A stretch of DNA of 64,000 nucleotides from Desulfallas thermosapovorans DSM 6562 (GCF_008124625.1 NZ_VNHM01000003.1:163606-227605); one strand, 5' to 3'; numbered from the stretch's first letter, positions 26,422 through 37,073 are shown. Notes: generated by a model from the sequence alone, not told the origin. Numbers and translations are program-made.

Positions 26422-27870
26422 CTAATAGGACCGGCTGCCGGCTCGTTTTTTCCCCCTGTAACTGCTGCCCCCTCCAAGTATACCTTTTTTACCGCCGGGT
26501 CCGCCGTAATAGTTCCTTTGCCCGGTGCGCTTGTTTTTATCCCTTTTAAATCTGAGGGGTTTTTCTTCGGTCAGGGCAACAGGGGTTTGATCCGGTTCTT
26601 TGGTAAGCACCTTTAATGCTGCAGATAAAAGGGTAACCGAATCGGTTTCTTCCAGTAGCCCTTCGGCCAGTCCCCGGTAATTTTCGATGTCCTCCTTTTC
26701 CACGGCCATAAGCAGTCTTTCCACCGCAATACGCTGCTGCCCCCGAATGGCGTCCTTTAATGTTGGCACGGGCCGGCGGGCTATTTTACCCCTGGTCATT
26801 TTTTCAATAACCCTTAAATGACCGATTTCCCTTGGCGTAACCAAAGTTATGGCCGCTCCCGCTTTACCGGCCCGCCCGGTACGGCCGACACGGTGCACGT
26901 AACCCTCCGGGTCCTGGGGAATGTCAAAATTATAGATATGGGTCACTCCGGTGATATCCAATCCCCGGGCAGCCACATCGGTGGCCACCAAAACCTCGAT
27001 GGCACCGTCCTTAAACTGTCTCATTACCTGATCCCGCCTGGCCTGGGACAAATCCCCATGGATGCCTTCAGCGGAATAACCACGCTTGTTCAGGGCTTCA
27101 TACAGTTCATCCACCCGGCGTTTGGTTCGACCAAAAACAATGGCCCTTTCGGGGGACTGGGTATCCAGCAACCGGCAAAGCACATCAAATTTTTCTTTTT
27201 CATGCACTTCAATATACCCCTGCTCAATATTGGGCACGGTTACCTGCCGGGCCGCCACCCTGATCACTTCGGGGTCGTTCATAAACCGACCGGCCAGGGC
27301 CTGGATGGGGGCTGGCATGGTGGCTGAAAAAAGCATTGTTTGCCTCTCTTCAGGAACCTCCTTGAGGATATTTTCAATGTCCTCAATAAATCCCATATTC
27401 AACATCTCATCCGCTTCATCCAAAACCACAATACTCACCTGGTTTAAACGAATGGTTTTGCGCCTCATATGGTCCATCAAGCGGCCGGGGGTGGCAACGA
27501 TAATATGGGGCCTCTTTTTCAGCGCCCTGATCTGGCGGTTAATATCCTGGCCGCCGTATACAGGCAATGAACGAATGCCCTTGTATTGCCCGATTCTGTA
27601 TAATTCTTCGGCCACCTGAACGGCTAACTCACGGGTTGGGGTTAAAATAACCGCCTGTATATTTTCCTGCCCCACCTGCAGCCTTTCCATTAAAGGGATG
27701 CCAAAGGCCGCTGTTTTACCTGTTCCGGTATGGGCCTGCCCGATCAAATCCCGTCCCTGTAAACCAACAGGAATAGCCTGCTCTTGTATGGGCGTCGCCT
27801 CTTCAAAACCCATATTACTAAGAGCCCTGATTACTGACTCGGATAAACCAAAGTCACTGAATAATGCCAT
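26422..27870 (-). CDS. DEAD-box ATP-dependent RNA helicase, CshA/DeaD-like
   Basis: 482 residues. All helicase motifs are present: Q motif [25 protein letters not shown] (I), PTRELAVQ (Ia), [13 protein letters not shown] (II), FSATMP (III), [11 protein letters not shown] (V) and [15 protein letters not shown] (VI). The C-terminal region is basic with [13 protein letters not shown] and YRGKKRAG, typical RNA-binding tails. It probably unwinds structured mRNA or assists ribosome assembly and RNA decay. It stands alone on the minus strand. Confidence 0.94.
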   Translation of the reverse strand: MALFSDFGLSESVIRALSNMGFEEATPIQEQAIPVGLQGRDLIGQAHTGTGKTAAFGIPLMERLQVGQENIQAVILTPTRELAVQVAEELYRIGQYKGIRSLPVYGGQDINRQIRALKKRPHIIVATPGRLMDHMRRKTIRLNQVSIVVLDEADEMLNMGFIEDIENILKEVPEERQTMLFSATMPAPIQALAGRFMNDPEVIRVAARQVTVPNIEQGYIEVHEKEKFDVLCRLLDTQSPERAIVFGRTKRRVDELYEALNKRGYSAEGIHGDLSQARRDQVMRQFKDGAIEVLVATDVAARGLDITGVTHIYNFDIPQDPEGYVHRVGRTGRAGKAGAAITLVTPREIGHLRVIEKMTRGKIARRPVPTLKDAIRGQQRIAVERLLMAVEKEDIENYRGLAEGLLEETDSVTLLSAALKVLTKEPDQTPVALTEEKPLRFKRDKNKRTGQRNYYGGPGGKKGILGGGSSYRGKKRAGSRSY

Positions 27871-28155
27871 GATTATTTACTTCCCCTTTACCTCTTAATC
27901 TATTTTTTATAGCATACCCATGGCAGGTAGCACCAAAACACAAGAACGGGTTTAGCCTGGACTTTACCCGAAAGCTATGCCGGCCGTTCAATATATAAAG
28001 GCCTTACCCAAATCCTGGGCTTTCTTATTATAACACAAATAAACAAAACCATGGAAATTTTTACTGTAAGAGTTAATATGATATAGTATCTTGATATAAT
28101 ATGTGTATGGCAAGCTTTTTAATTTGAATATTACAATAAACACGGGGGAACTTGG

Positions 28156-29403
28156 ATGGACTACGATCTAATAGTGGTGGGCGGCGGGCCCGCCGGCATG
28201 CTTGGCGCAGCCACAGCGGCGGCCGGGGGTTTGAAGGTGGCTTTACTGGAAAAGAACGATAAACCGGGCCGAAAACTGTTCATCACCGGTAAAGGGCGAT
28301 GCAATGTCACCAATTACGGCGACATTGATGATTTTTTCCGCAATATCATCACCAATCCCAAATTCTTGTATAGCGCCTTTAAAGCCTTTGACAACCGACA
28401 GCTCATGACATTGCTGGCTTCCCTGGGGGTGCCCACCAAGGTGGAACGCGGCAACCGGGTTTTTCCCGCCTCGGATAAATCCAGCGACGTCATAAAGGCA
28501 CTGCAAAAACACCTGCATAATAACCATGTAAATATCAAACTGCACACCGAGGTCAAACAAATACTGGTAAACAGTAACCGGGTGGCTGGTGTACTGTTAA
28601 AGGACGGCACACCGGTAACCGCCCCCAGGGTGATCATTGCCACCGGGGGCATGTCCTACCGGCAAACAGGTTCCACGGGGGACGGTTATAAAATAGCCCG
28701 GCTGCTGGGCCACACCATTATTGAGCCCAAACCCGCTCTGGTACCCCTGGTGACCCGGGAAGATTGGGTCAAAGACCTGCAGGGCCTGACCCTGAAAAAT
28801 GTGTCCGTAAAGGCTGTTGCCGGCGGCAAGGTCAAAGCGGAACAGTTCGGTGAAATGATTTTTACCCACTTTGGCGTATCCGGCCCCATTATTTTAAGCA
28901 CCAGCAGCCTGATTAAAGATTATCTTCATCCCACCACCAGTATACCGGTGCAATTGGCCATTGACCTGAAACCGGCATTGACGGCCGAACAACTGGATGC
29001 CCGCCTGTTGAGAGATTTTAATAAATACAGCGGCAAACACCTGAAAAACGCCCTTGACGATTTATTACCCAAGAAAATGATTGACGTTGTATTGCAGCTA
29101 GCGGGTGCGGAAATACACAAACCGGTAAACCAAATTAATAAAAAAGAGCGAGGTATGCTGGTACATACTTTGAAGGGTATTGTTTTAACAGTCACGGGTA
29201 CCCGGCCATTGAATGAAGCCATCGTTACCAGCGGCGGTATCAATGTTAAAGAAATCAACCCCTCCACCCTGGAGTCTAAAATTGTCAAAGGGCTGTATTT
29301 TGCCGGAGAAATAATTGATGTGGATGCCCTGACGGGAGGCTACAATTTACAAATCGCCTTTTCCACAGGGTATCTCAGCGGCCTGAGCGCCGCCAAGACA
29401 TGA
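28156..29403 (+). CDS. HI0933/BaiN-like FAD-dependent oxidoreductase
   Basis: 415 residues. DLIVVGGGPAGMLGAATAA is the FAD-binding Rossmann motif, and GRKLFITGKGRCNVTN is the signature of the HI0933 family. IATGGMSYRQTGSTGDGY and the C-terminal TSGGINVKEINPSTLESKI and YFAGEIIDVDALTGGYNLQIAFSTG also fit. Members are called aminoacetone oxidase-like or BaiN; the true substrate is usually unknown. It is a single gene closed by a strong terminator. Confidence 0.93.
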   Translation: MDYDLIVVGGGPAGMLGAATAAAGGLKVALLEKNDKPGRKLFITGKGRCNVTNYGDIDDFFRNIITNPKFLYSAFKAFDNRQLMTLLASLGVPTKVERGNRVFPASDKSSDVIKALQKHLHNNHVNIKLHTEVKQILVNSNRVAGVLLKDGTPVTAPRVIIATGGMSYRQTGSTGDGYKIARLLGHTIIEPKPALVPLVTREDWVKDLQGLTLKNVSVKAVAGGKVKAEQFGEMIFTHFGVSGPIILSTSSLIKDYLHPTTSIPVQLAIDLKPALTAEQLDARLLRDFNKYSGKHLKNALDDLLPKKMIDVVLQLAGAEIHKPVNQINKKERGMLVHTLKGIVLTVTGTRPLNEAIVTSGGINVKEINPSTLESKIVKGLYFAGEIIDVDALTGGYNLQIAFSTGYLSGLSAAKT

Positions 29404-29420
29404 TCAGCCGGACCGGTAAA

Positions 29421-29465
29421 AACAGGGGGTTGTTGTCTATAAGGATAAGACAGCAACCCCCTGTT
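29421..29465 (+). terminator. Terminator hairpin after the flavoprotein gene
   Basis: AACAGGGGGTTG and CAACCCCCTGTT form a 12-bp stem, extended by TGTCT/AGACA around a short loop. It lies 18 bp after the stop. The U tract is poor, so it may act in both directions. Confidence 0.7.
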
Positions 29466-29587
29466 AATAAATATATCTTTTTAACAGCAAATTAACAGCA
29501 ATCAGCGGCCCAAGCAATTGAACCGGACAACCTGTATTACCAGTCGCCAAGCTCCGTTGACCCCGTGTGCCGGTTTATCCCCCTTGG

Positions 29588-30895
29588 CTAAGACAGCAGG
29601 TTTGGCAAAAACGTGGCTAATTGCGGAAAGACAATCAATATTACCAAACAAAGGATAATCGCCCCCAAAAAGGGCCAAATACCCCTATAGATTACTTCCA
29701 GGGGGATTTCCGGCGCCACGCCCTTGATAATGAACACATTCATACCCACCGGGGGCGTAATTACACCCATGGCCACCGTCAGGACAATAATCACCCCGAA
29801 CCAGATGGGATCGTACCCCAGGGTTTGCACCGCCACGGGATAAAATATGGGCACGGTCAGCAGAACCAGGGCCAGCGCGTCAATAAAACAACCCAATACC
29901 AGGTAAATAAGCAGAATAACCGCCATCACCGCAAAGGGCGGCAGGGGCAGGGCACCGGCCATTTGGGCCATTTCAAAGGGCAACCTGCTTATGGCCATCA
30001 AACGCCCGAAGATCATGGCTCCGGCAATGAGCAGCATAATCATGGCGGTGGTTCGGGTGGCATCAAAAAGGGATTTACCGAAGCCCTCCCAGCTGAGGCT
30101 TCTTTTCAGCAGGGCTACCCCCAGAACACCGGCCGCCCCCACCGCGCCCGCCTCGGTGGGCGTAAACCAGCCGGCAAACAGCCCGCCCATGGACAGGGAA
30201 AATATAATTATAACTTCCCCCAGCCCCCCGCGCAGCGCCTTGAACCTTTCCTTCCAGGTCGCCTTGGGACCGGCCGGCCCCAGGCCGGGATTGCGCCAGG
30301 TAATCAGCGCTATGGTGGCCATATATAACAGCATGAGCAGTATGCCCGGCACGATACCCGCCATAAACAACCGGCCTATGGATTGTTCCGTCGCCATGGC
30401 GTAAACAATGAATATCACGCTGGGCGGAATCAATACACCCAGCACGCCGCCCGCGGCAACGCTGGCCGTAGCCAAGGCATCGTCATATTTATACTTTTTC
30501 ATTTCCGGCAGGGCAATGGCCCCGATGGTGGCCGCCGTGGCCGTGTTGGAACCACAAATGGCCCCAAATACGCCGCAGGCCGCCTGGGTGGCTATGGCCA
30601 GGCCCCCGGGATAATGGCCGATTAATTTATACGCAAACACATACATTCTAGTGCCGATGCCTGAATAAAAGGCCAGAAAACCCATCCAGACAAACATGGC
30701 GATTACACCAAGTGATTGGTTGGAAAAGGTTGAATATATTTCCTTGGCCACCATGCTAAAGGCCGCAGCGGGCGAAGTCAAGCAGGCAAAACCCGCCAGG
30801 CCCACCAGAGCCATGGCAAAGGCAATGGGCATCCGCAAAATTAAAAGGATAAAAAATGCCGCTATGCTGATAAAACCAACCAATTCCGCACTCAT
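29588..30895 (-). CDS. dctM: TRAP transporter large permease, DctM
   Basis: 435 residues with about 12 hydrophobic segments. The DctM signatures ILRMPIAFAMALVGLAG and GVLIPPSVIFIVYA (substrate-site loop) and the repeat GVITPPVGMNVFIIKG are present. It couples uptake of a carboxylate-type solute to an ion gradient together with DctQ and the periplasmic-type binding protein. It overlaps the dctQ stop by 4 bp, so translation is coupled. Confidence 0.95.
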   Translation of the reverse strand: MSAELVGFISIAAFFILLILRMPIAFAMALVGLAGFACLTSPAAAFSMVAKEIYSTFSNQSLGVIAMFVWMGFLAFYSGIGTRMYVFAYKLIGHYPGGLAIATQAACGVFGAICGSNTATAATIGAIALPEMKKYKYDDALATASVAAGGVLGVLIPPSVIFIVYAMATEQSIGRLFMAGIVPGILLMLLYMATIALITWRNPGLGPAGPKATWKERFKALRGGLGEVIIIFSLSMGGLFAGWFTPTEAGAVGAAGVLGVALLKRSLSWEGFGKSLFDATRTTAMIMLLIAGAMIFGRLMAISRLPFEMAQMAGALPLPPFAVMAVILLIYLVLGCFIDALALVLLTVPIFYPVAVQTLGYDPIWFGVIIVLTVAMGVITPPVGMNVFIIKGVAPEIPLEVIYRGIWPFLGAIILCLVILIVFPQLATFLPNLLS

Positions 30896-31449
30896 TTATT
30901 TAACGCCGCCGCCTTTTGCATGGATTGCACCGTTTTAACCCCGGGTGAGAGGTTTGCCGCCTTTGGCTGCCATACCCTTTGCCCGGCTTCCATTGTTTTG
31001 GCCAGCAGCACTAGGCCAAGGGCCAGCAAACCAAAGGCCACCAAATAAATAAACGGGTACAGGGGTATCTGGGTAGTGGATGCCACCACACCGCTAGCCG
31101 CCGTGCCATGGGCATAAATGCCCACCTGCCAGGCACAAAGACCCCAGAACAACAAACCGGCAGCATTGATCACCAAATCCACCAACCCCTGTATCTTCAA
31201 AGGCAGCCGGTCAAAAACAAAGCTTACGGCGATGTGGCCGTTCTGTATGGCACAGTGGGCCAGGGACAGGCCAATGGTAGCCAGGGTTAAAAATATAACA
31301 TATTCGTAAACGCCCAGAATAGGCCGGTTAAATAAAGCACGCAGCAAAATATTAACCACCACCAGCAGCATAGACAATACCATGCACAAACCGGCTATTT
31401 TGTCCAGTATACGGCTCAGCCCCGTCACCAATCCGGTAAATTTTAACAT
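30892..31449 (-). CDS. dctQ: TRAP transporter small permease, DctQ
   Basis: 185 residues with four hydrophobic segments (about 15-35, 45-70, 85-110, 125-155) and the motif VFLTLATIGLSLAHCAIQNGHIAV typical of DctQ. It lies 20 bp after dctP and overlaps dctM. Confidence 0.93.
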   Translation of the reverse strand: MLKFTGLVTGLSRILDKIAGLCMVLSMLLVVVNILLRALFNRPILGVYEYVIFLTLATIGLSLAHCAIQNGHIAVSFVFDRLPLKIQGLVDLVINAAGLLFWGLCAWQVGIYAHGTAASGVVASTTQIPLYPFIYLVAFGLLALGLVLLAKTMEAGQRVWQPKAANLSPGVKTVQSMQKAAALNK

Positions 31450-31469
31450 TTTCCTGTCACCCTTTTTTA

Positions 31470-32546
31470 TTACTGGTATTCTTGATTGTACTTATCAGCC
31501 AGATTCAGCACTGTGTCCATAACCTGCCTGCCATCCAACCCCTTGGCCTCCAAATTGGCAACATACTCATCCTGAATTGGTTGAACCAATTTCATCCACC
31601 GCTCGGTTTCTTCACCGGTAAGCTTTATTTCATGAACGCCCTGTTCCTCAACAGCCCACTGTAAAGCCGCCTCATTTTGCCTATCCCACAAACCCATGGC
31701 CACTTCCTTGAAATATTTTTCGTTAACGGCCTCGATGGCTTCCTGGTTTTCCGGGGACAGGGAATTCCATTTATCCAGATTCATGGTAACAAAGAACAAA
31801 GTATTGTAAAGAAAGGGAGTCCTGGTTAAGTATTTTGTCACCTCGGCATGTTTCCATCCCTGCAATACCTCCACCGGCGACAGGTTTCCTTTGACCACTC
31901 CCTTGGATAAGGACTCATAGGCATCCGACTGGGGCATCGCCACCGGATTTGCGCCCAACTTCTTAAGGGTTTCGGCACTTAAACCCGTGGCTCTTATGGC
32001 TAACCCCTGAATGTCCTCCAAACTGCGGACCGGAACAGTGGTAAACAAATCCCCGGGGCCGGTGGTCAACGCCATCATCATTTTGGTGTCCTGGATTTCT
32101 ACCGGGTTAATTTGCTTAATGCCCTCCCAGGCCACATTGCTGGCCACCTTGGAGTTATTATAGACAACGCCGGGCAGTTCAAATGCTTCCATGACCGGAA
32201 AACGCCCCCGGGTATAAGAGAAACAAGACATGCCTATATCGGCAACACCACTGACCACCCCGTCATACACCTGGTCCGCCTTGAGCAGTGTTTCACCGGG
32301 GTAACTGGTTATTTTCACCTGGCCGTTGGTGGCCTCTTCCACCGCCCTGGCCCAGGGCTGGATCAACTCTGTTTCCACCGGGTGAGTGCTGGGAAAGAAA
32401 TGGGCCAGTTTCAGTTCCATAACCTTCGCACCGTCTTCCGGTGCCGGCGACCCGCAACCAGCTAAAAATACCAGCATAACCAGCAGCAGCAACCCCAGTA
32501 GTTTTTTGTTCAAACTCCATACCACCTTACTACCATGCTTGTTCAT
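31470..32546 (-). CDS. dctP: TRAP transporter substrate-binding lipoprotein, DctP
   Basis: 358 residues. The N-terminus has a lipoprotein signal with lipobox LAGC (Cys about residue 31). The DctP fold follows, with LKLAHFFPSTHPVETELIQPW, the helix GVADIGMSCF and the conserved arginine in GLAIRATGLSAETLKKLGANPVAMP. The solute is probably a small carboxylate or 2-oxoacid, but is not determined. It is the first gene of the dctPQM operon. Confidence 0.94.
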   Translation of the reverse strand: MNKHGSKVVWSLNKKLLGLLLLVMLVFLAGCGSPAPEDGAKVMELKLAHFFPSTHPVETELIQPWARAVEEATNGQVKITSYPGETLLKADQVYDGVVSGVADIGMSCFSYTRGRFPVMEAFELPGVVYNNSKVASNVAWEGIKQINPVEIQDTKMMMALTTGPGDLFTTVPVRSLEDIQGLAIRATGLSAETLKKLGANPVAMPQSDAYESLSKGVVKGNLSPVEVLQGWKHAEVTKYLTRTPFLYNTLFFVTMNLDKWNSLSPENQEAIEAVNEKYFKEVAMGLWDRQNEAALQWAVEEQGVHEIKLTGEETERWMKLVQPIQDEYVANLEAKGLDGRQVMDTVLNLADKYNQEYQ

Positions 32547-33094
32547 TTTCCGCGACCTCCTTATTTTTATGGCAATAAAAAAAACCCCCGTAGGAGTTTA
32601 AAGAAGAGCGGATCAACTGGCCCCCCCGGAGCAATTAAAAACTACGTTTAACACAACTGGTTTGCCCCGGGTTAACCCGAAAAACCGCTTCTACTTTTCC
32701 TACCGTACTACTGCTCTACCCTTTTTATGAAATCCAATTTAACAATAAGACCGCAAGACCATATCCCTAAACATTACCGCCCGCTTAGGAACCCGTTTCA
32801 CAAGCTAATATTCAACCGTAATAACCAATTGAACCACCGTTAAATACTACCCGTTATGATTACTATATTACCATACAACTATGTTAATTGAGTTATTAGA
32901 CTGGTTAATAAAAATATATTCTACTTCGACAATAAATTTCCTGCCCGCAAAAAAATTTTTTATTTACAATTATTTATAAAATGGGACAAAAGTTTCATTT
33001 TATTTTTTTATTAGCAAAAATAAAGGATAAAAATAACGAACATAGAATGATTTACATATATTCTTTGATAAATATGTTGCACAAAGGAGACAAC
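32547..33094. other. Intergenic region between dctP and the LysM gene
   Basis: On the minus strand an attenuator-like sequence, CTCCTACGGGGG followed by eight T, lies at 32599-32577 in the presumed dctP leader. I see no recognisable riboswitch core. The rest is A/T-rich and no promoter could be assigned with confidence. No gene is visible. Confidence 0.4.
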
Positions 33095-33976
33095 TTGATA
33101 ATGAAAAACAAAATGTTATTGCCAGGCTTGCTGCTTCTGCTATTGTTCAGTTTTAGTATAAACCCGGCCTGGGCCGCGGAATATACGGTGACCCGGGGTG
33201 ACTCGCTGTGGACCATTGCCCAAAAAAATAATACCAGTGTCGCCAAGTTAATGGAGATTAATAATCTAAAAAGTGACTTTCTAACCATTGGACAGGTGCT
33301 TAAACTGGATAACAAAGTGCCATCCCCGACCAACCAGTCAAATAACTATACACCCGGGAACGTTTACCTGATACAAGCCGGGGATACACTGAGCGGCATC
33401 GCCCAAAGGTTTGGGTTAACGGTGGAGAGTATACGCAGGCTGAATAATATTCAGGGTGATATGATTTATGCCGGGCAGAAACTGCTACTGAACAGCGGCG
33501 GCAGCGTCTCAAGGGGTTCAGTTGAACGCCCGGGAATTACCGAAATGCCGGAATCAGGCGATTCATCAAGATATGGTCGTTTGGTTGACTGGTTCAGTGA
33601 AGGAAAAAACCTGTTAAAGCCAGGCATGAAATTCAACGCCACAGATATCCAAACCGGCAAAACCATACAACTGGCTGTTCTGAGCAGTGGTAATCACTGC
33701 GATGTGGAACCATTGACCCAAGAGGACACCAATACCATGCTAAGCCTTTTTAAAGAGTGGACCTGGACACCCAGGCCTGTATGTATCCAGGTGGGAGGAC
33801 AAGCCATTGCGGCTTCCCTTTCCGGGATGCCCCACACCAACATTGAAAATATAACCGGTAACGGGGTAACCGGGCACTTTGATATGTATTTATTTAACAG
33901 CGAGCCTCACGGTTCCGGCATATCCAAATCCTACGTACAACAGCATCATGATGCCGTCCAAATGGCAGCCAAATAG
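33095..33976 (+). CDS. Secreted protein with two LysM domains
   Basis: 293 residues. Signal peptide MLLPGLLLLLLFSFSINPAWAA is followed by two LysM domains (EYTVTRGDSLWTIAQKNNTS..., YLIQAGDTLSGIAQRFGLT...), which bind peptidoglycan. A C-terminal domain of about 160 residues, DWFSEGKNLLKPGMKF ... HHDAVQMA, is of a kind found in clostridial LysM proteins; its activity is not known to me. The TTG at 33095 is 5 bases after AAAGGAG; an ATG at 33101 is the alternative. Confidence 0.88.
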   Translation: MIMKNKMLLPGLLLLLLFSFSINPAWAAEYTVTRGDSLWTIAQKNNTSVAKLMEINNLKSDFLTIGQVLKLDNKVPSPTNQSNNYTPGNVYLIQAGDTLSGIAQRFGLTVESIRRLNNIQGDMIYAGQKLLLNSGGSVSRGSVERPGITEMPESGDSSRYGRLVDWFSEGKNLLKPGMKFNATDIQTGKTIQLAVLSSGNHCDVEPLTQEDTNTMLSLFKEWTWTPRPVCIQVGGQAIAASLSGMPHTNIENITGNGVTGHFDMYLFNSEPHGSGISKSYVQQHHDAVQMAAK

Positions 33977-33978
33977 TG

Positions 33979-34009
33979 TTCTGCAGGTGATCCTGCGGAA
34001 CCTTTTTTT
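33979..34009 (+). terminator. Terminator of the LysM gene
   Basis: TTCTGCAGG and CCTGCGGAA form a 9-bp stem with loop TGAT, followed by CC and seven T. Confidence 0.9.
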
Positions 34010-34041
34010 GTACAGTTTTTTTTGTGGAAAAATTGCCATAC

Positions 34042-34076
34042 AAAAAGAGAGGTCTTTTTGAAAACCCCTCTTTTAC
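34042..34076 (-). terminator. Terminator of the 167-aa hypothetical gene
   Basis: On the minus strand AAAGAGGGGT pairs with ACCTCTCTTT (one bulge), followed by TTGT. It lies 24 bp beyond the stop at 34100. Confidence 0.6.
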
Positions 34077-34099
34077 CTGTCATCGTTACCAGCACCGGG

Positions 34100-34603
34100 T
34101 TAACGTTTAAGTTTATTAAGTTCTGCTTCAATACTTTTTACCAGGCTAACGGTCATTTTATGAGTGTTATAAATAGTTTTATATTCTTCATCAGAAATTT
34201 TATTTAAACTGTTCAAATCCGGAAACAGTTGATTCAGATATTTGATCCTTAACAACAAATTGTTCAACTCAATGCTCAAACTTAAATCCGAGTACACCAA
34301 AAAGTCATTATTATTCTTTAACCGCTCGGTTTCCTCATATACAAAAATGGGCGGCTCTAAACAAATCGGTAATGACTTCTTTTCATCTTGTTTATATATG
34401 TCGTCCTTTAAATCCTCCATCAAATTATTGGGCTTAAATTTAATTAATATTAACCGCAATATCTCCTGATTCTGAGTTAGTTCCAATAACGATTTTGAAA
34501 CGAGTGCAATCATAACGGCTTTGTTATTTTGTTTATCTTTATTGCTGTAAAAAATTAAAACCGCCACACTAACCAGTGCAATTGCCAGTATCACTATTTC
34601 CAT
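34100..34603 (-). CDS. Hypothetical membrane-anchored protein, 167 aa
   Basis: An N-terminal transmembrane segment (VILAIALVSVAVLIFYS) is followed by a Lys/Glu/Asn-rich, predicted helical soluble part. No family recognised. A/T-rich codon use differs from its neighbours. It starts 1 bp after the stop of the acyl-CoA synthetase gene, so it is probably in the same transcript. Confidence 0.6.
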   Translation of the reverse strand: MEIVILAIALVSVAVLIFYSNKDKQNNKAVMIALVSKSLLELTQNQEILRLILIKFKPNNLMEDLKDDIYKQDEKKSLPICLEPPIFVYEETERLKNNNDFLVYSDLSLSIELNNLLLRIKYLNQLFPDLNSLNKISDEEYKTIYNTHKMTVSLVKSIEAELNKLKR

Positions 34604-34604
34604 A

Positions 34605-36239
34605 TCATCTCTCCGTTTGAGCCGCCACTAAATATATTGCACCGTATTTTTCCCTCAAACGCGGTTTCTCTATTTTACCGGTGGGATTACGGGGAACTTG
34701 ATCAAAGATAATTTTTCTTGGTCGTTTATAACGGGGCATGGGAGCGCAAAATTCCTTGATTTCTTCTTCGGTACAAGTACAGCCCGGTTTTAACTCTATA
34801 ATGGCGGCCGCTATTTCACCAAGACGTTTATCGGGCAATCCAATAACCGCCACATCCTTAATGGCATCATGGGCCCGCAGGAAATCTTCTATTTGTACCG
34901 GATAGATATTTTCTCCACCACTTATAATTACATCCTTTTTCCGGTCAACCAAATAAATAAAACCGTCTTCATCCATTCTGGCCATATCTCCGGTAAATAA
35001 CCAGCCGTCTTTGAGTACCGCCGCAGTGGCCTCCGGGTCATTATAATAGCATTTCATCACGCCTGGTCCTTTGACCACCAGTTCCCCCACTTCTCCCCGG
35101 GATACAGGTAAACCGTTTTCGTCGGTAATTTTAACCTCCCAGTTATGACCCGGTATACCAATAGCACCGACTTTATGAATATTCTCTACGCCTAAATGAA
35201 CACACCCGGGGCCGATGGATTCACTTAAACCATAGTTGGTGTCATATAGATGGTTGGGAAAATACTTTTTCCAGCGGCGGATTAAGCTGGGCGGAACAGG
35301 TTGCGCACCAATGTGCATCAACCTCCACTGGGAGAGATCATAATCCTCCAACCTCACATCCCCTCTGTCAAGAGCATCCAGGATATCCTGGGCCCAGGGC
35401 ACCAAAAGCCAGACAATGGTTATTTTTTCCTCAGATACTGTTTTTAATATCCATTCAGGCTTAACGCCCCGCAGTAATACTGCCTTGCTCCCCGACAGCA
35501 AGCTACCAAACCAGTGCATCTTGGCGCCGGTATGGTAAAGCGGTGGAATACATAAAAAGTTATCATCACGCCTTTGGCCGTGGTGCTTGATTTCCGTGAC
35601 ACAGGCCGACACCAGGCTCCGGTGCGTGTGCAAAATGGCCTTCGGGAATCCCGTAGTTCCCGACGAAAAATAAATGGCCGCGTCATCTTCGTCGCTGAGT
35701 TCAATTTGCGGGGGTTCCGATGAACAGTTGGCCGTGAGGCGATCATAGCTCTCGGCAAATATAGGACGATTTTCTCCTGCAAAAAGAAGTAACTTCACAT
35801 TTGGTATCCGGTCATAAATAGCTTCCATCCGGTCGACAAATTCGGGCCCGAAAATCAAAGCCGAGGTTTCGGACAAATCCAGACAATATTTAATTTCCTC
35901 GGCGGTATAGCGAAAGTTTAACGGTACCGCGATGGCGCCGGTTTTTAATATACCAAAATAAATAGGCAGCCACTCCAGGCAATTCATTAACAGAATAGCC
36001 ACCTTATCTCCCTTTTTTATACCTCTTTTAAGCAGTAGATTGGCCAGCCGGTTGGCTTTTTCATCAAAAACACGCCAGGTCATATCCCGCCGGTATTCAC
36101 CGGCCGGGTTGTTCTCGATGAGTTCATACTCAAGCCAGGTAACGTTATGTTTTTCCTGGAGATCCATATTGATCTCAGTCAAGCATTTTTCATGACCATA
36201 TAAATGGGCATTGCGCGACAGTATTTCCGTAATGGGCAT
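34605..36239 (-). CDS. AMP-dependent acyl-CoA synthetase/ligase
   Basis: 544 residues of the ANL superfamily. The P-loop YFSSGTTGFPKAILHTH, the A5 motif YGLSES, the A7 motif LFTGDMARMDEDGF, the A8 hinge DRKKDVIISGGENIYPVQIE and the catalytic Lys in RNPTGKIEKPRL are all present. It activates a fatty, aromatic or other carboxylic acid with ATP and CoA. Chain specificity cannot be told. It stands without other beta-oxidation genes. Confidence 0.93.
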   Translation of the reverse strand: MPITEILSRNAHLYGHEKCLTEINMDLQEKHNVTWLEYELIENNPAGEYRRDMTWRVFDEKANRLANLLLKRGIKKGDKVAILLMNCLEWLPIYFGILKTGAIAVPLNFRYTAEEIKYCLDLSETSALIFGPEFVDRMEAIYDRIPNVKLLLFAGENRPIFAESYDRLTANCSSEPPQIELSDEDDAAIYFSSGTTGFPKAILHTHRSLVSACVTEIKHHGQRRDDNFLCIPPLYHTGAKMHWFGSLLSGSKAVLLRGVKPEWILKTVSEEKITIVWLLVPWAQDILDALDRGDVRLEDYDLSQWRLMHIGAQPVPPSLIRRWKKYFPNHLYDTNYGLSESIGPGCVHLGVENIHKVGAIGIPGHNWEVKITDENGLPVSRGEVGELVVKGPGVMKCYYNDPEATAAVLKDGWLFTGDMARMDEDGFIYLVDRKKDVIISGGENIYPVQIEDFLRAHDAIKDVAVIGLPDKRLGEIAAAIIELKPGCTCTEEEIKEFCAPMPRYKRPRKIIFDQVPRNPTGKIEKPRLREKYGAIYLVAAQTER

Positions 36240-36415
36240 TTTCTTCCTCCCGTTCTACCAACAAAACAAGGTTTTTGTGTATTGTATTAAGAAGGCCATA
36301 CTTCGTAAAAACAACATAACATTACAATAGATTATAAAACGATGGGCGTAGTTTATCAACAACTTTTAGAACTGTTATATTAGCTCATAGGGACAATACT
36401 ATTAATTGGCATATG

Positions 36416-36565
<150 letters not shown>

Positions 36566-36820
36566 TTAGGATGGGCCTATAAACTTACCGGGGAAATCCA
36601 TAAGCTTGTTATGAGGCGCTACTATATGTAGGTATCCGGATGGACAGCAACCACAGGCACGATTCCCGTGGCAAGGGGCATGGGAATGACTTTTGATAAC
36701 CAGGTGGGCGGTTATTGTGACAAGAGCATGGAAGTAATTACTAATAACCAATTTTATTGTGTATGTTTATCAATGTGTAGTGAAAGCTGTGTAAACCTAC
36801 TTCCGAGAGGGACTTCAGCC

Positions 36821-36997
36821 ATGATAATCAACCACAACATTGCCGCGCTGGCCGCTTACAGAAACATGACCATAGCCGGTAACATGGTCGCCAGGGACAT
36901 AGAAAGGCTTTCTTCGGGCCTCAGAATAAACCGTGCTGCAGACGATCCCGCCGGGCTGGCCATCAGCGAAAGGAAGGGTATTCTTGCGCTTTTATAG
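36821..36997 (+). pseudogene. Truncated flagellin (N-terminal part only)
   Basis: MIINHNIAALAAYRNMTIAG, then LSSGLRINRAADDPAGLAISER, is the D0/D1 start of flagellin (FliC/Hag). Homology stops abruptly at SERK (about 36976) and the frame ends in ILALL-stop seven codons later. No downstream flagellin sequence or other flagellar gene is in the window. The break lies directly upstream of the Rpn-family gene. An open frame of unrecognised sequence extends upstream to 36668. Confidence 0.85.
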
Positions 36998-37027
36998 TTA
37001 TTCTATATTCAGCCATCCTTTTGGATC

Positions 37028-37036
37028 TGGTATAAT
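37028..37036 (+). promoter_or_regulatory. Extended -10 promoter of the Rpn-family gene
   Basis: TGGTATAAT is an extended -10 (TGnTATAAT). The -35 position 17 bp upstream holds only a weak TTCAGC. It lies inside the segment that replaces the flagellin sequence, so the element appears to bring its own promoter. Confidence 0.5.
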
Positions 37037-37073
37037 AAGGGCAAGGAAACCTGCTGCCGAAGGGGGCGCTGTT

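Noticed and set aside
32601..32700. Sigma-54 promoter before dctP
   Set aside because: TGG and GC elements are present but not with the fixed -24/-12 spacing.
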